Assembly (NCBI GenBank): GCA_964390055.1
Contig: CAYMGQ010000002.1
Coordinates: 139,327 to 203,326 of the forward strand
Origin: CAYMGQ01 sp964390055
GTDB lineage: Bacteria; Bacillota; Clostridia; Peptostreptococcales; Natronincolaceae
Length of the DNA: 64,000 nt
Direction of reading: 5' to 3'
The stretch's first letter is position 1; each line of letters begins with the position of its first letter. The notes under the pieces were generated by a model. That model was not told where the DNA came from. It was given only the letters and a program-made list of their open reading frames with translations, and ran no database searches. Positions 9,119 through 19,095 of this stretch are shown one piece after another. Position numbers and translations under genes: made by a program.

Positions 9119-10150
9119 TTATCTATATCTTGATCTTAGCAATTCATTTATATACCGGCTAATTTGATTCATTACTCCAACTACATTAGAGTAATCCATC
9201 CTGGTGGGACCAATTACACTTAATTTTCCCACAAGATTTCCCTTTATCTTATAGGTGGCGGTAACTATGCTACAATCCCTGACTTCCTCATATATGTTTT
9301 CACTCCCAATGGAAATATCTATCCCCTTGTTCCCAGTTGATGATATTAAATCCATTATAATTTCTTTATCTTCTAACAATGTAAGGAAGTTTTTAGCCTT
9401 AAATATATCATTATATTCTGGGAAATCAAAAATATTTGTAGTACCACTTAAAAATAATTCTACATCTTCAATATCTTCCAAGGCTTTGAATAATTTAGGA
9501 GTAATTGCCTCAATTAATGTATTAAATTCATAAAGTTCTTTTTTAAGATTGTCTAACATTGTCATTTCAATATCTTTAATGGCCATACCCTGGAGTCTAT
9601 TATTAAGCAAATTTGTAACTTTTTCCGTTTGTTCGAAATCTATACCCTCTTTGACATTAATTATATGGTTTTTTATCATACCCGTATCTGTAATCATTAC
9701 AGCTATTATTTTTTTAGTATCCATTGGGACTAATTGAATATGCCGTATTTTATCGTCTTTAATTTGGGGAGTTAAAACCGCAGATGTATAATTAGTTAGT
9801 TGGGATATAATCCTAGAACTATATTGTAACAGTTGCTCAACTTCGCCAAATTGCTTCAATAGGTTAGCCTTTATATTTCTTCTTTGTAAGTCTGCTATAA
9901 CTTTTATTTCCATTAAATTATCGACATAGAGCCTATAGCCCTTATCAGAGGGAACACGACCCGAGGATGTATGAGGCTGTGTAAGATACCCCAGTTCTTC
10001 CAAATCCGACATTTCATTTCTGATAGTTGCTGGACTTACACCAAGACTATACTTTCTCGATAATGTCCTAGAACCCACAGGTTCAGCAGTATCAATATAA
10101 TCTTGAATAATGGCCTGTAATACCCTTATCTTTCTATCGTTTAAATGCAT
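9119..10150 (-). CDS. hrcA: heat-inducible transcription repressor HrcA
   Basis: 343 residues. N-terminal winged helix begins MHLNDRKIRVLQAIIQDYI and contains VSPATIRNEM (recognition helix) and TSSGRVPSDKGYR, hallmark HrcA sequences; the rest is the GAF-like and inserted domains. HrcA binds CIRCE and represses class I heat-shock genes. The start is the ATG at 10150, with GGTGAGGAG upstream; an upstream in-frame reading of 12 residues runs through the CIRCE leader and is not coding. First gene of the operon. Confidence 0.97.
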   Translation of the reverse strand: MHLNDRKIRVLQAIIQDYIDTAEPVGSRTLSRKYSLGVSPATIRNEMSDLEELGYLTQPHTSSGRVPSDKGYRLYVDNLMEIKVIADLQRRNIKANLLKQFGEVEQLLQYSSRIISQLTNYTSAVLTPQIKDDKIRHIQLVPMDTKKIIAVMITDTGMIKNHIINVKEGIDFEQTEKVTNLLNNRLQGMAIKDIEMTMLDNLKKELYEFNTLIEAITPKLFKALEDIEDVELFLSGTTNIFDFPEYNDIFKAKNFLTLLEDKEIIMDLISSTGNKGIDISIGSENIYEEVRDCSIVTATYKIKGNLVGKLSVIGPTRMDYSNVVGVMNQISRYINELLRSRYR

Positions 10151-10169
10151 ACTCCTCACCTCCCACTTA

Positions 10170-10196
10170 TTAGCACTCTGTTCCATCGAGTGCTAA
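10170..10196 (-). promoter_or_regulatory. CIRCE operator
   Basis: Perfect CIRCE: TTAGCACTC, 9 bases, GAGTGCTAA, the HrcA binding site. It lies in the leader between the promoter and the hrcA start, so HrcA autoregulates the operon. Confidence 0.98.
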
Positions 10197-10209
10197 TGAT
10201 ACTGCCTAT

Positions 10210-10238
10210 AAAATATCATTTGCACAATAATTTGTCAA
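10210..10238 (-). promoter_or_regulatory. sigma-A promoter of the heat-shock operon
   Basis: On the minus strand TTGACA (10238-10233), a 17-base spacer and TATTTT (10215-10210) precede the CIRCE element at the distance expected for repression around the transcript start. Confidence 0.75.
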
Positions 10239-10253
10239 TAGTTTTCTATAAAA

Positions 10254-11393
10254 TTAATCTAAAAGCATCTCTTGAAATACTTGATTGCCTAATCTTATTC
10301 CCTTCTTAGTAAGTCTTATAAAGTTTTTATTATACTGTAACATTTTTTTATTTTTAAGTTTTTCCAGCCTACAGCCATAAATTTCCCACGGGCTTTTGCC
10401 AAAGCTATTTTGGAAATCATCCACAGATATTCCTTCCATCATCCTCAAGCCCATAAACATTGTTTCGCTCACTTGATCATTATATGATAAATTAATTTTA
10501 TCACTGATAGGTTTTTTACCCTTGTCCACTAATTCCAGATATTTTGACATACCAGTATAATTATTAAATCTACTTTTGCCCATATGAGAATGCGCCCCCA
10601 AACCCAAACCTAGGTATTCTCCGTTCTTCCAATAGTTTATATTATGTTGGCACTTAAAGCCTTTGCGGGCAAAATTGGAAATTTCATAATGATTATAGTT
10701 CTTTCCTTCCAGGAAGCTAATTCCTTCCTCATACATAGCCAGCTCTATATCCTCATCAACCCTTTTAATTTTACCGGTCTCAAGCCATCTTTGAAACAGG
10801 GTGCCCTCCTCCACAATCAAACTATAGGTAGAAATATGGGGAATTTCTAATTGGCTTACATTCCTAAGACAAGCCCTCCAATCTTGGAGGGTCTGATTTG
10901 GCAGGGCAAAAATTAGGTCAACATTTATATTGGAAAATCCAGCCCTTCTCGCATCTCTTAAGTTGTTAATAAAATCCTCATATTTGTGGATTCTCCCTAT
11001 TTGTTTTAGTAGATGGTTTTGACAGGCCTGCAGGCCTATACTTAATCTGTTAACCCCACTATTTAAATAATCCATTAATTTTTGCCTATCAAGTATTCCA
11101 GGATTAGCCTCTATAGATATTTCTATTTTATTATCTACTTTAAAATGTTTGTAGAGGCAGTTTATTATTCTATTTATTTGTCTTCCCTCAAGTATGGAAG
11201 GTGTGCCCCCTCCTATAAAGATAGTAGTTATTTTATAATCCTCCATGGCCTCCGTATATAGAGCCATTTCTTTTTCTAGCCTATCAATATATTCTATAAT
11301 GAGGTGGTCCTTATTAACATAGGATATAAAATCACAATAATAACATTTGGCCCTGCAAAAAGGTATATGAATGTAAATTCCCACCTTCTTCAA
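10254..11393 (-). CDS. hemW: HemW-type radical SAM protein
   Basis: 379 residues. Radical SAM cluster motif in IPFCRAKCYYCDF (CxxxCxxC), then IFIGGGTPSIL, and the C-terminal HemN_C region. Once annotated as oxygen-independent coproporphyrinogen oxidase, this family (HemW) is now viewed as a heme chaperone; the CxxxCxxCxF arrangement and context between lepA and hrcA fit HemW. The start is a TTG at 11393 with GGAGG about 7 bases upstream. Confidence 0.92.
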   Translation of the reverse strand: MKKVGIYIHIPFCRAKCYYCDFISYVNKDHLIIEYIDRLEKEMALYTEAMEDYKITTIFIGGGTPSILEGRQINRIINCLYKHFKVDNKIEISIEANPGILDRQKLMDYLNSGVNRLSIGLQACQNHLLKQIGRIHKYEDFINNLRDARRAGFSNINVDLIFALPNQTLQDWRACLRNVSQLEIPHISTYSLIVEEGTLFQRWLETGKIKRVDEDIELAMYEEGISFLEGKNYNHYEISNFARKGFKCQHNINYWKNGEYLGLGLGAHSHMGKSRFNNYTGMSKYLELVDKGKKPISDKINLSYNDQVSETMFMGLRMMEGISVDDFQNSFGKSPWEIYGCRLEKLKNKKMLQYNKNFIRLTKKGIRLGNQVFQEMLLD

Positions 11394-11423
11394 AATCCTT
11401 CCTCCCTACTTTATTAGAGGCAA

Positions 11424-13232
11424 TTAATCCTCCAATTTCAATACAGACATAAAGGCTTTTTGTGGTACCTCTACACTGCCTACCTGTCTCATTCGCTTTT
11501 TTCCCTCTTTTTGCTTTTCCAATAATTTTTTCTTTCTAGAGACATCACCACCATAGCACTTAGCAAGAACATCCTTCCTAAGAGCTCTAATTGTCTCCCT
11601 TGCTATAATTTTTTGCCCTATTGATGCTTGAATTGGTATGGGAAATTGATGCTTAGGGATCTCATCCTTTAATCTCTCACACATGGATCGTCCTCTGGGG
11701 TAAGCCTTGTCCTCATGAACTATAAAAGATAGGGCATCCACCTGTTCACCATTAATCAAGATATCCAGTTTTACAAGTTTGGATTCTTTATATCCTAAAA
11801 ATTCATAGTCAAGAGATCCATATCCCCTGGTCCTAGATTTCAAGGCATCAAAAAAATCGTATATAACTTCGTTTAAGGGTAGTTCATAATGGAGGTTAAC
11901 CCTCGTCCCCTCCACATATTCCATATTTTTCATCTCACCCCGCCGCTCCTGACATAGTTCCATCACAGCACCCACATATTCATTGGGTACCATAATGTCA
12001 GCTTTGACAATAGGTTCTTCCATCACTGAAATCTCCTGTGTTTCAGGCAAATTAGCAGGATTTTGTATCATCTCAACCTCACCATCGGTTTTTATAACTT
12101 TATATATTACACTTGGGGCCGTTGTAATTAAATCCAAGTTAAATTCCCTCTCCAGCCTTTCCTGGACTATTTCCATGTGGAGGAGCCCTAAAAATCCACA
12201 CCTATATCCAAAACCCAATGCGGCAGAGGTTTCTGGTTCATATACTAAGGCAGCATCATTTACATGTAACTTTTCTAGTGCATCCCTAATATCCTCAAAC
12301 TTGGCTCCTTCAGCTGGATATATGCCACAATAAACCATGGATGTTACCTGCCTATAGCCCGGCAATGGTTCAGAAGTGGGATTGTTTGCATCTGTAATAG
12401 TATCCCCTACCCGGCAATGCCTCACATCCTTAATACTAGCCGCTATATAGCCTACATCCCCTGCCTTTAATTCATCTAATTCTACCAAGCCAGGCGAATG
12501 AACTCCTACCTCCGTTACCTCGAAGCTTTCCCCTGTAGACATCATTTTGATTTGCATTCCCTTTTTTACTGACCCCTCTACAATTCTAATGTAAGCAATA
12601 ACACCCTTATAGTTATCATAATAGGAATCAAAAACTAAGGCCTTAAGCGGAGCCCCTTCTTCTTTCTCAGGAGCCGGTATTTTTTTAACTACGGCCTCAA
12701 GCACATCTTCAATATTAATGCCATCCTTTGCAGAAATTAATGGTATATCCTGCGTATCCAGGCCGATTATATCCTCAATTTCCTTCTTAATTTCTTCAGG
12801 CCTAGCACTTGGTAAATCAATTTTATTTATAACCGGAACAATCTCCAAGTCCTGTTCAAGGGCTAAATACACATTAGCCAAAGTTTGGGCTTCGATTCCT
12901 TGGGCAGCATCCACAACCAGAATAGCTCCATCGCAAGCGGCCAAACTTCTGGAAACTTCATAGGTAAAATCCACATGACCTGGTGTATCAATTAAATTAA
13001 GATAATATTCCTGTCCATCTTTAGCCCTGTATACTAGTCTAATAGGCTGTAATTTAATAGTTATGCCCCGTTCCCGCTCCAAATCCATATTATCCAAAAC
13101 CTGATCCTGCATTTCCCTCTGACTTATTAGGCCCGTGGCCTCAATCAATCTGTCAGCCAAGGTAGATTTGCCATGATCAATATGGGCAATAATAGAAAAG
13201 TTTCTGATTTTGTTTTGTCTATCCCCCGGCAT
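11424..13232 (-). CDS. lepA: elongation factor 4 (LepA)
   Basis: 602 residues, full length. GTPase motifs IAHIDHGKSTLADRL (G1), DTPGHVDF (G3) and NKIDLP (G4), then EF-G-like domains and the LepA-specific C-terminal domain ending VPQKAFMSVLKLED. It acts on ribosomes and has been linked to back-translocation and 30S biogenesis. AGAAGGAGG precedes the ATG. Neighbours spoIIP (upstream) and hemW-hrcA (downstream) are the standard clostridial order. Confidence 0.98.
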   Translation of the reverse strand: MPGDRQNKIRNFSIIAHIDHGKSTLADRLIEATGLISQREMQDQVLDNMDLERERGITIKLQPIRLVYRAKDGQEYYLNLIDTPGHVDFTYEVSRSLAACDGAILVVDAAQGIEAQTLANVYLALEQDLEIVPVINKIDLPSARPEEIKKEIEDIIGLDTQDIPLISAKDGINIEDVLEAVVKKIPAPEKEEGAPLKALVFDSYYDNYKGVIAYIRIVEGSVKKGMQIKMMSTGESFEVTEVGVHSPGLVELDELKAGDVGYIAASIKDVRHCRVGDTITDANNPTSEPLPGYRQVTSMVYCGIYPAEGAKFEDIRDALEKLHVNDAALVYEPETSAALGFGYRCGFLGLLHMEIVQERLEREFNLDLITTAPSVIYKVIKTDGEVEMIQNPANLPETQEISVMEEPIVKADIMVPNEYVGAVMELCQERRGEMKNMEYVEGTRVNLHYELPLNEVIYDFFDALKSRTRGYGSLDYEFLGYKESKLVKLDILINGEQVDALSFIVHEDKAYPRGRSMCERLKDEIPKHQFPIPIQASIGQKIIARETIRALRKDVLAKCYGGDVSRKKKLLEKQKEGKKRMRQVGSVEVPQKAFMSVLKLED

Positions 13233-13315
13233 AAAGCAATTCCTCCTTCTACTTTACATATCCATAACTCTATAGATTATATCATAATACACCTACCCTG
13301 GGTAGTAATTCCATA

Positions 13316-13654
13316 TTACATTTGAAAAAGCCGGTTCCTCCGGCTTGTAATTATTTTTCCTATTATATTTTTGCCATTTCTTTTTATATCTAAGTAGACC
13401 CTCCTTAAGTATAGGTGTATTTTATCTATCTTACTATTTTCAATATAAATTTTATGTCCTAATCCATATAAAGTCAAATATTCATCCCCAATATCGAATC
13501 CTAAGACTTTGGTATCCTCCAGTGCTAACATTTCCCGAAGGGCTAAATCAACTCCAAGCATTCCTATAATTAGTATAATCAAAATACAGAATAGGATTAA
13601 TCTTAATTGCCTTTTTTTCTTTTTTCTTTCCCTTTTAATTTTCATTCTACTCAA
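13316..13654 (-). CDS. small single-pass membrane protein between spoIIP and lepA
   Basis: 112 residues, not recognised. A strongly basic N-terminal stretch (residues 4-17, mostly Lys/Arg) precedes one hydrophobic segment (about 18-38), giving an N-in, C-out topology. The outer part of about 70 residues has no Cys and no known motif. The TTG start has GGTGA 6 bases upstream; an ATG three codons later is possible. Position between spoIIP and lepA suggests it may belong to the sporulation transcript, but nothing in the sequence shows this. Confidence 0.6.
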   Translation of the reverse strand: MSRMKIKRERKKKKRQLRLILFCILIILIIGMLGVDLALREMLALEDTKVLGFDIGDEYLTLYGLGHKIYIENSKIDKIHLYLRRVYLDIKRNGKNIIGKIITSRRNRLFQM

Positions 13655-13700
13655 TTTATATCACCATTGATATTGTAGACTTTTTGTCCGATTAATAAAC

Positions 13701-14948
13701 CTATCTTTCTATAAGCTCTAAGGCATTCCTCAATACATCAGCTAAATAGTATGCTGCAACCCTGGCTTCTTCAATGGTGTTTACATTACTACCCACTTCT
13801 ATTAAGGCATAATAATCTGTTAAAAATTGATTGTATCTGCCATAAGGTTTTACAAGAATTGGCTTGCTAAATCCTGCATATTTAGCATCACTTACAGCCC
13901 TAATAAAATTGGCAAAATTCTCTACTTGTATCTTGTTTTCGGCTTCTGGTCCTATCACTAGCTGAAACCTACTGGATAGTTCATTATTAATTGTAACCCT
14001 ATTACTTGCAACTAATCTATCTTTATTGGATTTATTGTTTAAATTGTCATAGCCATCCCTATGGATATCCAAAACAATTTTTATTGAAGGATTATTATTT
14101 AAAATCTTTTTAGCTCTCTCTAGGGATCGGTTATAGGAACCACTATATGAGGGATAATCATGATAGCTTTCATCATGTATCACATTAAAACCGGCCTTTT
14201 CTAATTCCTTTTTAAGAATCCTTCCAACTTCCATAACAGAATATTCCTTTCTTAAACTATGAAAGTTCCCCTCAGACGCTGGTTTGTAGGACTCTGTACC
14301 GTGGGTATGGTAAATTAAAATATGGGGTAGTCCTTTTTGAAGGTCTATCTTCTGGGGTTTTTTTATGCTATCTACTACTTCCGCGCTAGTAACATCCAGA
14401 CTATCTATTAAATCCCCTTGACCAATTAAAAAAAAGTCCCTTTCCCTAATATCATTATTTTTCCTATCATCTATTTTGTCAGTAGCCCCCCTACTGGTCA
14501 AAATACCGGCGGGAATTGAAGGTTTGTTTTCATCCAAGTCATCTAATTCAAGAAATGTAATATCTTCCTTCTTTTCTATAGGGCTAGATTGAGTTTCCCT
14601 ATGGTATATATCTGCATATAGGGCCCCACCAGGTAATTGATTTTGAACAAAGCTAACAGGATTTTTGAAATCAATTGTAATAATCTTATCAATTAAATAA
14701 GTGTGTAAATTGCTAATCGGATTAGCAAGGCCCATCTCATCTCTTACTTTTCCCCCTGGCAGTACATGATGGATAGCATGTACTAGGATTTTGTTTTGTG
14801 GCAAGATGTCTTCCTGGTATGCTGTGGAGCCGGCAATGGAGTTTTTGCTTAAAATTTTTCTACCAAAAACAAAAAGAATAACTAAAATAACTATTAGTAA
14901 AAAAATATTGTAATAATGCCTAAACCTCCGGGGCCTTTTTCTTATCAT
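13701..14948 (-). CDS. spoIIP: stage II sporulation protein P
   Basis: 415 residues. One N-terminal membrane anchor (about residues 13-30), a variable linker, then the SpoIIP peptidoglycan hydrolase domain from about residue 205: HILIYHTHGTES, SYHDYPSYSGSYNRSLE, KIVLDIHRDG and the later LVIGPEAENK. SpoIIP is an amidase/endopeptidase that works with SpoIID and SpoIIM to thin septal peptidoglycan during engulfment. Gene order gpr-spoIIP-lepA is typical of spore-forming Clostridia. Confidence 0.95.
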   Translation of the reverse strand: MIRKRPRRFRHYYNIFLLIVILVILFVFGRKILSKNSIAGSTAYQEDILPQNKILVHAIHHVLPGGKVRDEMGLANPISNLHTYLIDKIITIDFKNPVSFVQNQLPGGALYADIYHRETQSSPIEKKEDITFLELDDLDENKPSIPAGILTSRGATDKIDDRKNNDIRERDFFLIGQGDLIDSLDVTSAEVVDSIKKPQKIDLQKGLPHILIYHTHGTESYKPASEGNFHSLRKEYSVMEVGRILKKELEKAGFNVIHDESYHDYPSYSGSYNRSLERAKKILNNNPSIKIVLDIHRDGYDNLNNKSNKDRLVASNRVTINNELSSRFQLVIGPEAENKIQVENFANFIRAVSDAKYAGFSKPILVKPYGRYNQFLTDYYALIEVGSNVNTIEEARVAAYYLADVLRNALELIER

Positions 14949-15023
14949 TTAAAACACCCACCTTTAATGACTACTATATTGAATACTATGAAAGCTAGTC
15001 GGTCTTTATTACCAAGAATTCTC

Positions 15024-15998
15024 TTAGTGTATATACCTATTGATATCCTTCAAATCTATGGCAGGGTGGATTGCTATATTAATGGCATTTGCAATTATTT
15101 GCGATAAATCTCTTATAATTATATCTACCTCCTTTGGGGTAACCATTACATTAGCACTATAAGGCTCTAATACTTCCTTAATTAGATGGTATTTTTCCTC
15201 TTCCTCTAAATTAGCCAACATTTGATAAAATTCTGTTCCTTCCTCAGCGTGACTTAAAAAGGCCTTGAGAACCAATTGTATAGTGTCATTCGTTAAAGTA
15301 GCTGCATCTACCACTGTAGGTACTCCTATAGCAATAACTGGCACACCTAGGGTCTCTTGGTCTAAAGCCTGCCTTTTATTCCCTACCCCAGAACCTGGTT
15401 GGATCCCGGTGGTAGAAATCTGTATAGTAGTATTGACTCTTTCCATTTTTCTGGATGCCAAGGCATCTACGGCGACCACCAGGTCTGCTTTTATATTATT
15501 AATAATCCCTTTAATAATCTCCCCCGTTTCCAATCCCGTTGTCCCCATCACTCCTGGTGCAATAGCACTTAATTCTGATAAGTCTTCGTCCCCTTGCTTA
15601 TTGTACAATTGGAACAAATGTCTGGTAACAAAAAGTTTAGATATAACATTTGGTCCAAGGGCATCAGGGGTTACTGCTTCATTACCTAAACCCACTACCA
15701 AAACTTTTAAATATTTCTTTTTATTGACAAGCTTTCTTAATTCTTGGGCTAATATTTTACTTATATTATCCTTTAAATCTGCATCTGCCTTCCTTAAGGC
15801 AATACATTCCAAGGTAATATATTTACCCCTTCCCTTTCCCATGATTTTTTCCCCATATTGGTTGAGGATCTCTACCCTAGTTAGACTAATATCCCCTATT
15901 TCCTCCTCCTCCACAGCTACACCAGGAATTTCCTCATTTTTTTCTTCATTATATAATTCCCTTACTTCTAAGGCTAAATCTGTCCTTATTTTAAACAT
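15024..15998 (-). CDS. gpr: germination protease GPR
   Basis: 324 residues. The zymogen start MFKIRTDLALEVRELY is characteristic, followed by VVGLGNEAVTPDALGP, GVMGTTGLET and VVAVDALASR, all conserved in this aspartic-type protease family (A25). GPR degrades small acid-soluble proteins when spores germinate and is made as an inactive precursor that loses an N-terminal propeptide. It diverges from rpsT and precedes spoIIP. Confidence 0.96.
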   Translation of the reverse strand: MFKIRTDLALEVRELYNEEKNEEIPGVAVEEEEIGDISLTRVEILNQYGEKIMGKGRGKYITLECIALRKADADLKDNISKILAQELRKLVNKKKYLKVLVVGLGNEAVTPDALGPNVISKLFVTRHLFQLYNKQGDEDLSELSAIAPGVMGTTGLETGEIIKGIINNIKADLVVAVDALASRKMERVNTTIQISTTGIQPGSGVGNKRQALDQETLGVPVIAIGVPTVVDAATLTNDTIQLVLKAFLSHAEEGTEFYQMLANLEEEEKYHLIKEVLEPYSANVMVTPKEVDIIIRDLSQIIANAINIAIHPAIDLKDINRYIH

Positions 15999-16048
15999 TC
16001 TTCCACCCCTAAATTTTATTTGCTTATTTATAGTTAGTCCAATATATA

Positions 16049-16078
16049 TTATTTGATAACTTCTAATAAAATATATGC
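16049..16078 (-). promoter_or_regulatory. possible sigma-G promoter of gpr
   Basis: On the minus strand GCATA (16078-16074) and CAAATAA (16055-16049) are 18 bases apart. The -35 fits the sigma-G consensus GHATR; the -10 matches CATWHTA at 5 of 7 positions. Tentative, supported mainly by the known forespore expression of gpr. Confidence 0.3.
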
Positions 16079-16216
16079 AATAACTAATATTTTTTGTATA
16101 AATGTAAAAGCATAGGGTTAAAGGTAAGATAATTAGGAATTTAACTATTAATATTGATTTTTGGCCTGACTTTTGATAAAATTACTTTGTTAAGAGGATA
16201 TAGGGAGGTGAAGGTA

Positions 16217-16483
16217 TTGGCAAATATTAAATCAGCCATTAAACAAATAAGAGTTATCGAAAGAAGAACTGCAAGAAATAGGAAAATTAAATCCCAATTA
16301 AATACTGCAGAAAGAAGATTTGAAGAAGCCCTAGCCCTTGGGGACCTAGAGGATGCTAGAGAAAGACTAAAGTTTGCTGAAAAGAAATATATGCAAGCTG
16401 CAGCCAAGAAAATTGTTCACAAGGCAAAGGCCTCAAGGAAAATATCAAGACTTACTCAAAGATTAAACAAGGCTAGCTCTTAG
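16217..16483 (+). CDS. rpsT: 30S ribosomal protein S20
   Basis: 88 residues, the family size. Reads LANIKSAIKQIRVIERRTARNRKIKS and ends in KASRKISRLTQRLNKASS, typical of S20, a basic primary-binding protein of 16S rRNA. The start is the TTG at 16217, 6-7 bases after GGGAGGTG; a longer in-frame reading has no family support. A lone plus-strand gene between gpr and holA, with its own terminator. Confidence 0.96.
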   Translation: MANIKSAIKQIRVIERRTARNRKIKSQLNTAERRFEEALALGDLEDARERLKFAEKKYMQAAAKKIVHKAKASRKISRLTQRLNKASS

Positions 16484-16520
16484 TTAATAAATCCGTGTCT
16501 CGGATTCCATAAATAAAACA

Positions 16521-16558
16521 AGCGTACATAGGATGAATATGATACGCTTTTTATTTTT
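16521..16558 (+). terminator. Rho-independent terminator of rpsT
   Basis: AGCGTACAT and ATGATACGCT pair (one bulge) around a 9-base loop, followed by TTTTTATTTTT. It lies between the convergent rpsT and holA. Confidence 0.75.
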
Positions 16559-16566
16559 CTGTATTT

Positions 16567-17604
16567 TTATTTTGAACTGCATTGATGTACAAACAACTCC
16601 ATTGCTATATGCTCATTCATGGCGCCAGTTTTTATAGACAAATCCATTTCCACAAAAGCTTTTAGTAAATCTTCCAATTCCCCTAAGGTGAACACCCTTC
16701 CTTGGTTGACACAATTTCTAACAACAAAGGGATGTATGCCAAGTTTAGAGGCTATAATCTTACTTGTATATCCTTCCTCCAGCAATAATTTTACCTTTAA
16801 TAGATTCCTGATATGGTTGCCCAGTGTAGCCCCTATCTTTATAATAGGTTCGCCCTGGCCCACCATATGACCAAGACGCTTTAATGCCTCTCTTTGGCGT
16901 TTTTGTCCCATGGCATCCAAGAGTTTGAAAATATCATTCTGAAAACTAGTAGTGAAAATTTTTTGCAAATCCTCCAGCTTTACCTTATTTTTTTCTCCCA
17001 TAAAGGATATTATTTTTTGTATCTCATTATCGATATCAAATAAGTTTTGCCTACTATTTCTGCCAATGTAATTGATATTTTTAAGAAAATATTCCAGCTC
17101 CCTACTAGCTATGTCTTTGCCATGACCCCTAAATTTGTCTACTATCCATTTTCTAAGTTCCCCCCCAGAGATTTTTTGAAAATTGATTACTTGCCCATGT
17201 TTTTTTGCCTGCTTAACCAATCTTTTCCTAGCATCTATTGTAGTATAGGAAACAAAAACAAGACAGGTGGTTTGGGGAACTTTCTCCAAATAATTGGTCA
17301 ATTCCTTTTCCTCTGTTTCAGATATGTTTTTTGCCCCTCTTTGAAAACCGTCAAAATCTTTTACTAATATTAGTTTCCTTTCCGCCATAAAGGGCAGAGT
17401 TTCACAGGCGTCTATCAATTTTCCCATATTAAAGTCCTTGCCCTTTATAGTATGGTAATTTAAATCCATAAATTCCTCATCTACAATGGCATTTATTAAT
17501 TCTTCTAGGAAATTATCCCGTAAATAAATTTCCTCCCCATATAGTAAATATGTACTTGGTATTTTATTGGTTTTTAATTGCTTTAAGGCTTCCTTATAAT
17601 TCAT
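16567..17604 (-). CDS. holA: DNA polymerase III delta subunit
   Basis: 345 residues. Begins MNYKEALKQLKTNKIPSTYLLYGEEIYLRDNF, the HolA N-terminal region; AERKLILVKDFDGF and the ASKLGIHPFVVRNCV helical region also fit. Delta opens the sliding clamp within the clamp loader. Starts 2 bases after the comEC stop, so they are co-transcribed, as in many Firmicutes. Confidence 0.92.
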   Translation of the reverse strand: MNYKEALKQLKTNKIPSTYLLYGEEIYLRDNFLEELINAIVDEEFMDLNYHTIKGKDFNMGKLIDACETLPFMAERKLILVKDFDGFQRGAKNISETEEKELTNYLEKVPQTTCLVFVSYTTIDARKRLVKQAKKHGQVINFQKISGGELRKWIVDKFRGHGKDIASRELEYFLKNINYIGRNSRQNLFDIDNEIQKIISFMGEKNKVKLEDLQKIFTTSFQNDIFKLLDAMGQKRQREALKRLGHMVGQGEPIIKIGATLGNHIRNLLKVKLLLEEGYTSKIIASKLGIHPFVVRNCVNQGRVFTLGELEDLLKAFVEMDLSIKTGAMNEHIAMELFVHQCSSK

Positions 17605-17605
17605 T

Positions 17606-19084
17606 TTAGTTCAACTCTTTTCTTTTAGACCAAAATATATGATAGGCTCCAAATAATAAACTATAGTAGAAAATAATATGGTAATAACTAATACTTACCA
17701 CTTCAATACTGGCAAAGGATAGATTACTTAGCTTCCTTACCATCCAATGCATATATTTTAATAAGACATGGGTCAACAAATTTATCCTGCTTGCCCAATG
17801 CATTGAAAATATACTGAATAGGCTACTAATTCCCGCTGTCATTAATAGGGGTACCAAAATTGGAACAATAAAAATATTAGCGACAAATGCTATCAAGGAT
17901 ATTTGCTGGAAATGAAATATCATTATGGGTATAGTACCAAGTTGCGCGGCTACAGTAACAGATATTAATGATTGCAAATAATTAGCTTTGATTTTAATAG
18001 ACTGATTAATCCACGGGTAAAATAAAAGGATTGCAAGGGTTGCGGAAAATGATAATTGGAAGGAAATTGAAAATAATGTTAGGGGATTATATAACAATAA
18101 AAGAAAGGCTATAAGCATCAGTCCATTAATGGGATCATACCTTCTATGAAGGAAGCAGGCAATTACATACAAATAATACATACTCACAGCCCTAATGATT
18201 GACACTGGAAAATTAGCAATTGCACTATATAGTAATAAAAAAATCATGGTAATAAGTAAAATTTCCTTCTTACCCATGCCTAGAAATCCAAATACCTTAT
18301 GTAAAATAAGAACTATTACGCCTACGTGCAATCCTGACACAGCTATTATATGTGCTGTCCCACTTATGGAAAAGAGGTCCAAAATCTCATCCTCTAGATA
18401 GCCCTGGTTTCCGAAAATTATACTTTTTAAAATTCCTGCTTCTATACTTGGTAGTAGCTGGTCAAAAAAATCCTCCAAATACCTCCTAATTTTAAAGCTT
18501 AAGTTAAATAAGTTAGTTGACTGAAATTTATCAACCCTAATTATATCCTTCTCCCTCCCCTGAAATATAGCCCTAATGCCTTTACCCCTAAGATATAATT
18601 TATAAGCTTCTAGATTATCGCCGTCTAGGCTCTCTATAAAGATCGGGTTTTTTATACTTATAATATCTGTGGGCTCTAAACTAAAATCCGTATTTCCATC
18701 CTTATAAAGCTCCAACCTAATTCTTTCTTTAACCTCTATTACTCTACTCCCATCAATTATTTTTAATATATCAGCATCATATTCTACATATCTTTCCCTA
18801 TCCAAGCCTGTATTCTTTATTTCAAGCTCAAGGATGATCTTATCAAAATTACATCCTTGTAAAACACTTGAATTATCAATATGGATAGAATATACATATA
18901 TGCCTAGTAAGACAAAGGAAAAAGCCAAGAATATTATTGCATATTTTTTAGATAGGCCACTTAAAACAAGGTTAGTCACCACTAAGGCAATAAGAAAATA
19001 GGCTGACAATGATGGCTTGAAAAAATGACTTATAATTATTCCTATTATTATTGGAATGCATAAGTAACTAAAAGGTTTTCTCAT
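17606..19084 (-). CDS. comEC: ComEC/Rec2-type membrane channel lacking the MBL domain
   Basis: 492 residues. N-terminal DUF4131-like region with several membrane spans, then the Competence domain with the marker SGLHVGVIVL near residue 250 and many further hydrophobic helices. ComEC forms the inner-membrane channel for single-stranded DNA uptake. Typical ComEC proteins are longer because a C-terminal metallo-beta-lactamase domain follows; here the protein stops right after the last helices (YHIFWSKRKELN). A lipoprotein with exactly that domain type is encoded 1.5 kb away on the other strand (20566-21429). Confidence 0.88.
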   Translation of the reverse strand: MRKPFSYLCIPIIIGIIISHFFKPSLSAYFLIALVVTNLVLSGLSKKYAIIFLAFSFVLLGIYVYSIHIDNSSVLQGCNFDKIILELEIKNTGLDRERYVEYDADILKIIDGSRVIEVKERIRLELYKDGNTDFSLEPTDIISIKNPIFIESLDGDNLEAYKLYLRGKGIRAIFQGREKDIIRVDKFQSTNLFNLSFKIRRYLEDFFDQLLPSIEAGILKSIIFGNQGYLEDEILDLFSISGTAHIIAVSGLHVGVIVLILHKVFGFLGMGKKEILLITMIFLLLYSAIANFPVSIIRAVSMYYLYVIACFLHRRYDPINGLMLIAFLLLLYNPLTLFSISFQLSFSATLAILLFYPWINQSIKIKANYLQSLISVTVAAQLGTIPIMIFHFQQISLIAFVANIFIVPILVPLLMTAGISSLFSIFSMHWASRINLLTHVLLKYMHWMVRKLSNLSFASIEVVSISYYHIIFYYSLLFGAYHIFWSKRKELN

Positions 19085-19095
19085 TGAAACTACCC

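Noticed and set aside
15265..16056. 263-codon frame on the plus strand
   Set aside because: Exactly antisense to gpr, no ribosome binding site and no family resemblance; a shadow of the real gene.
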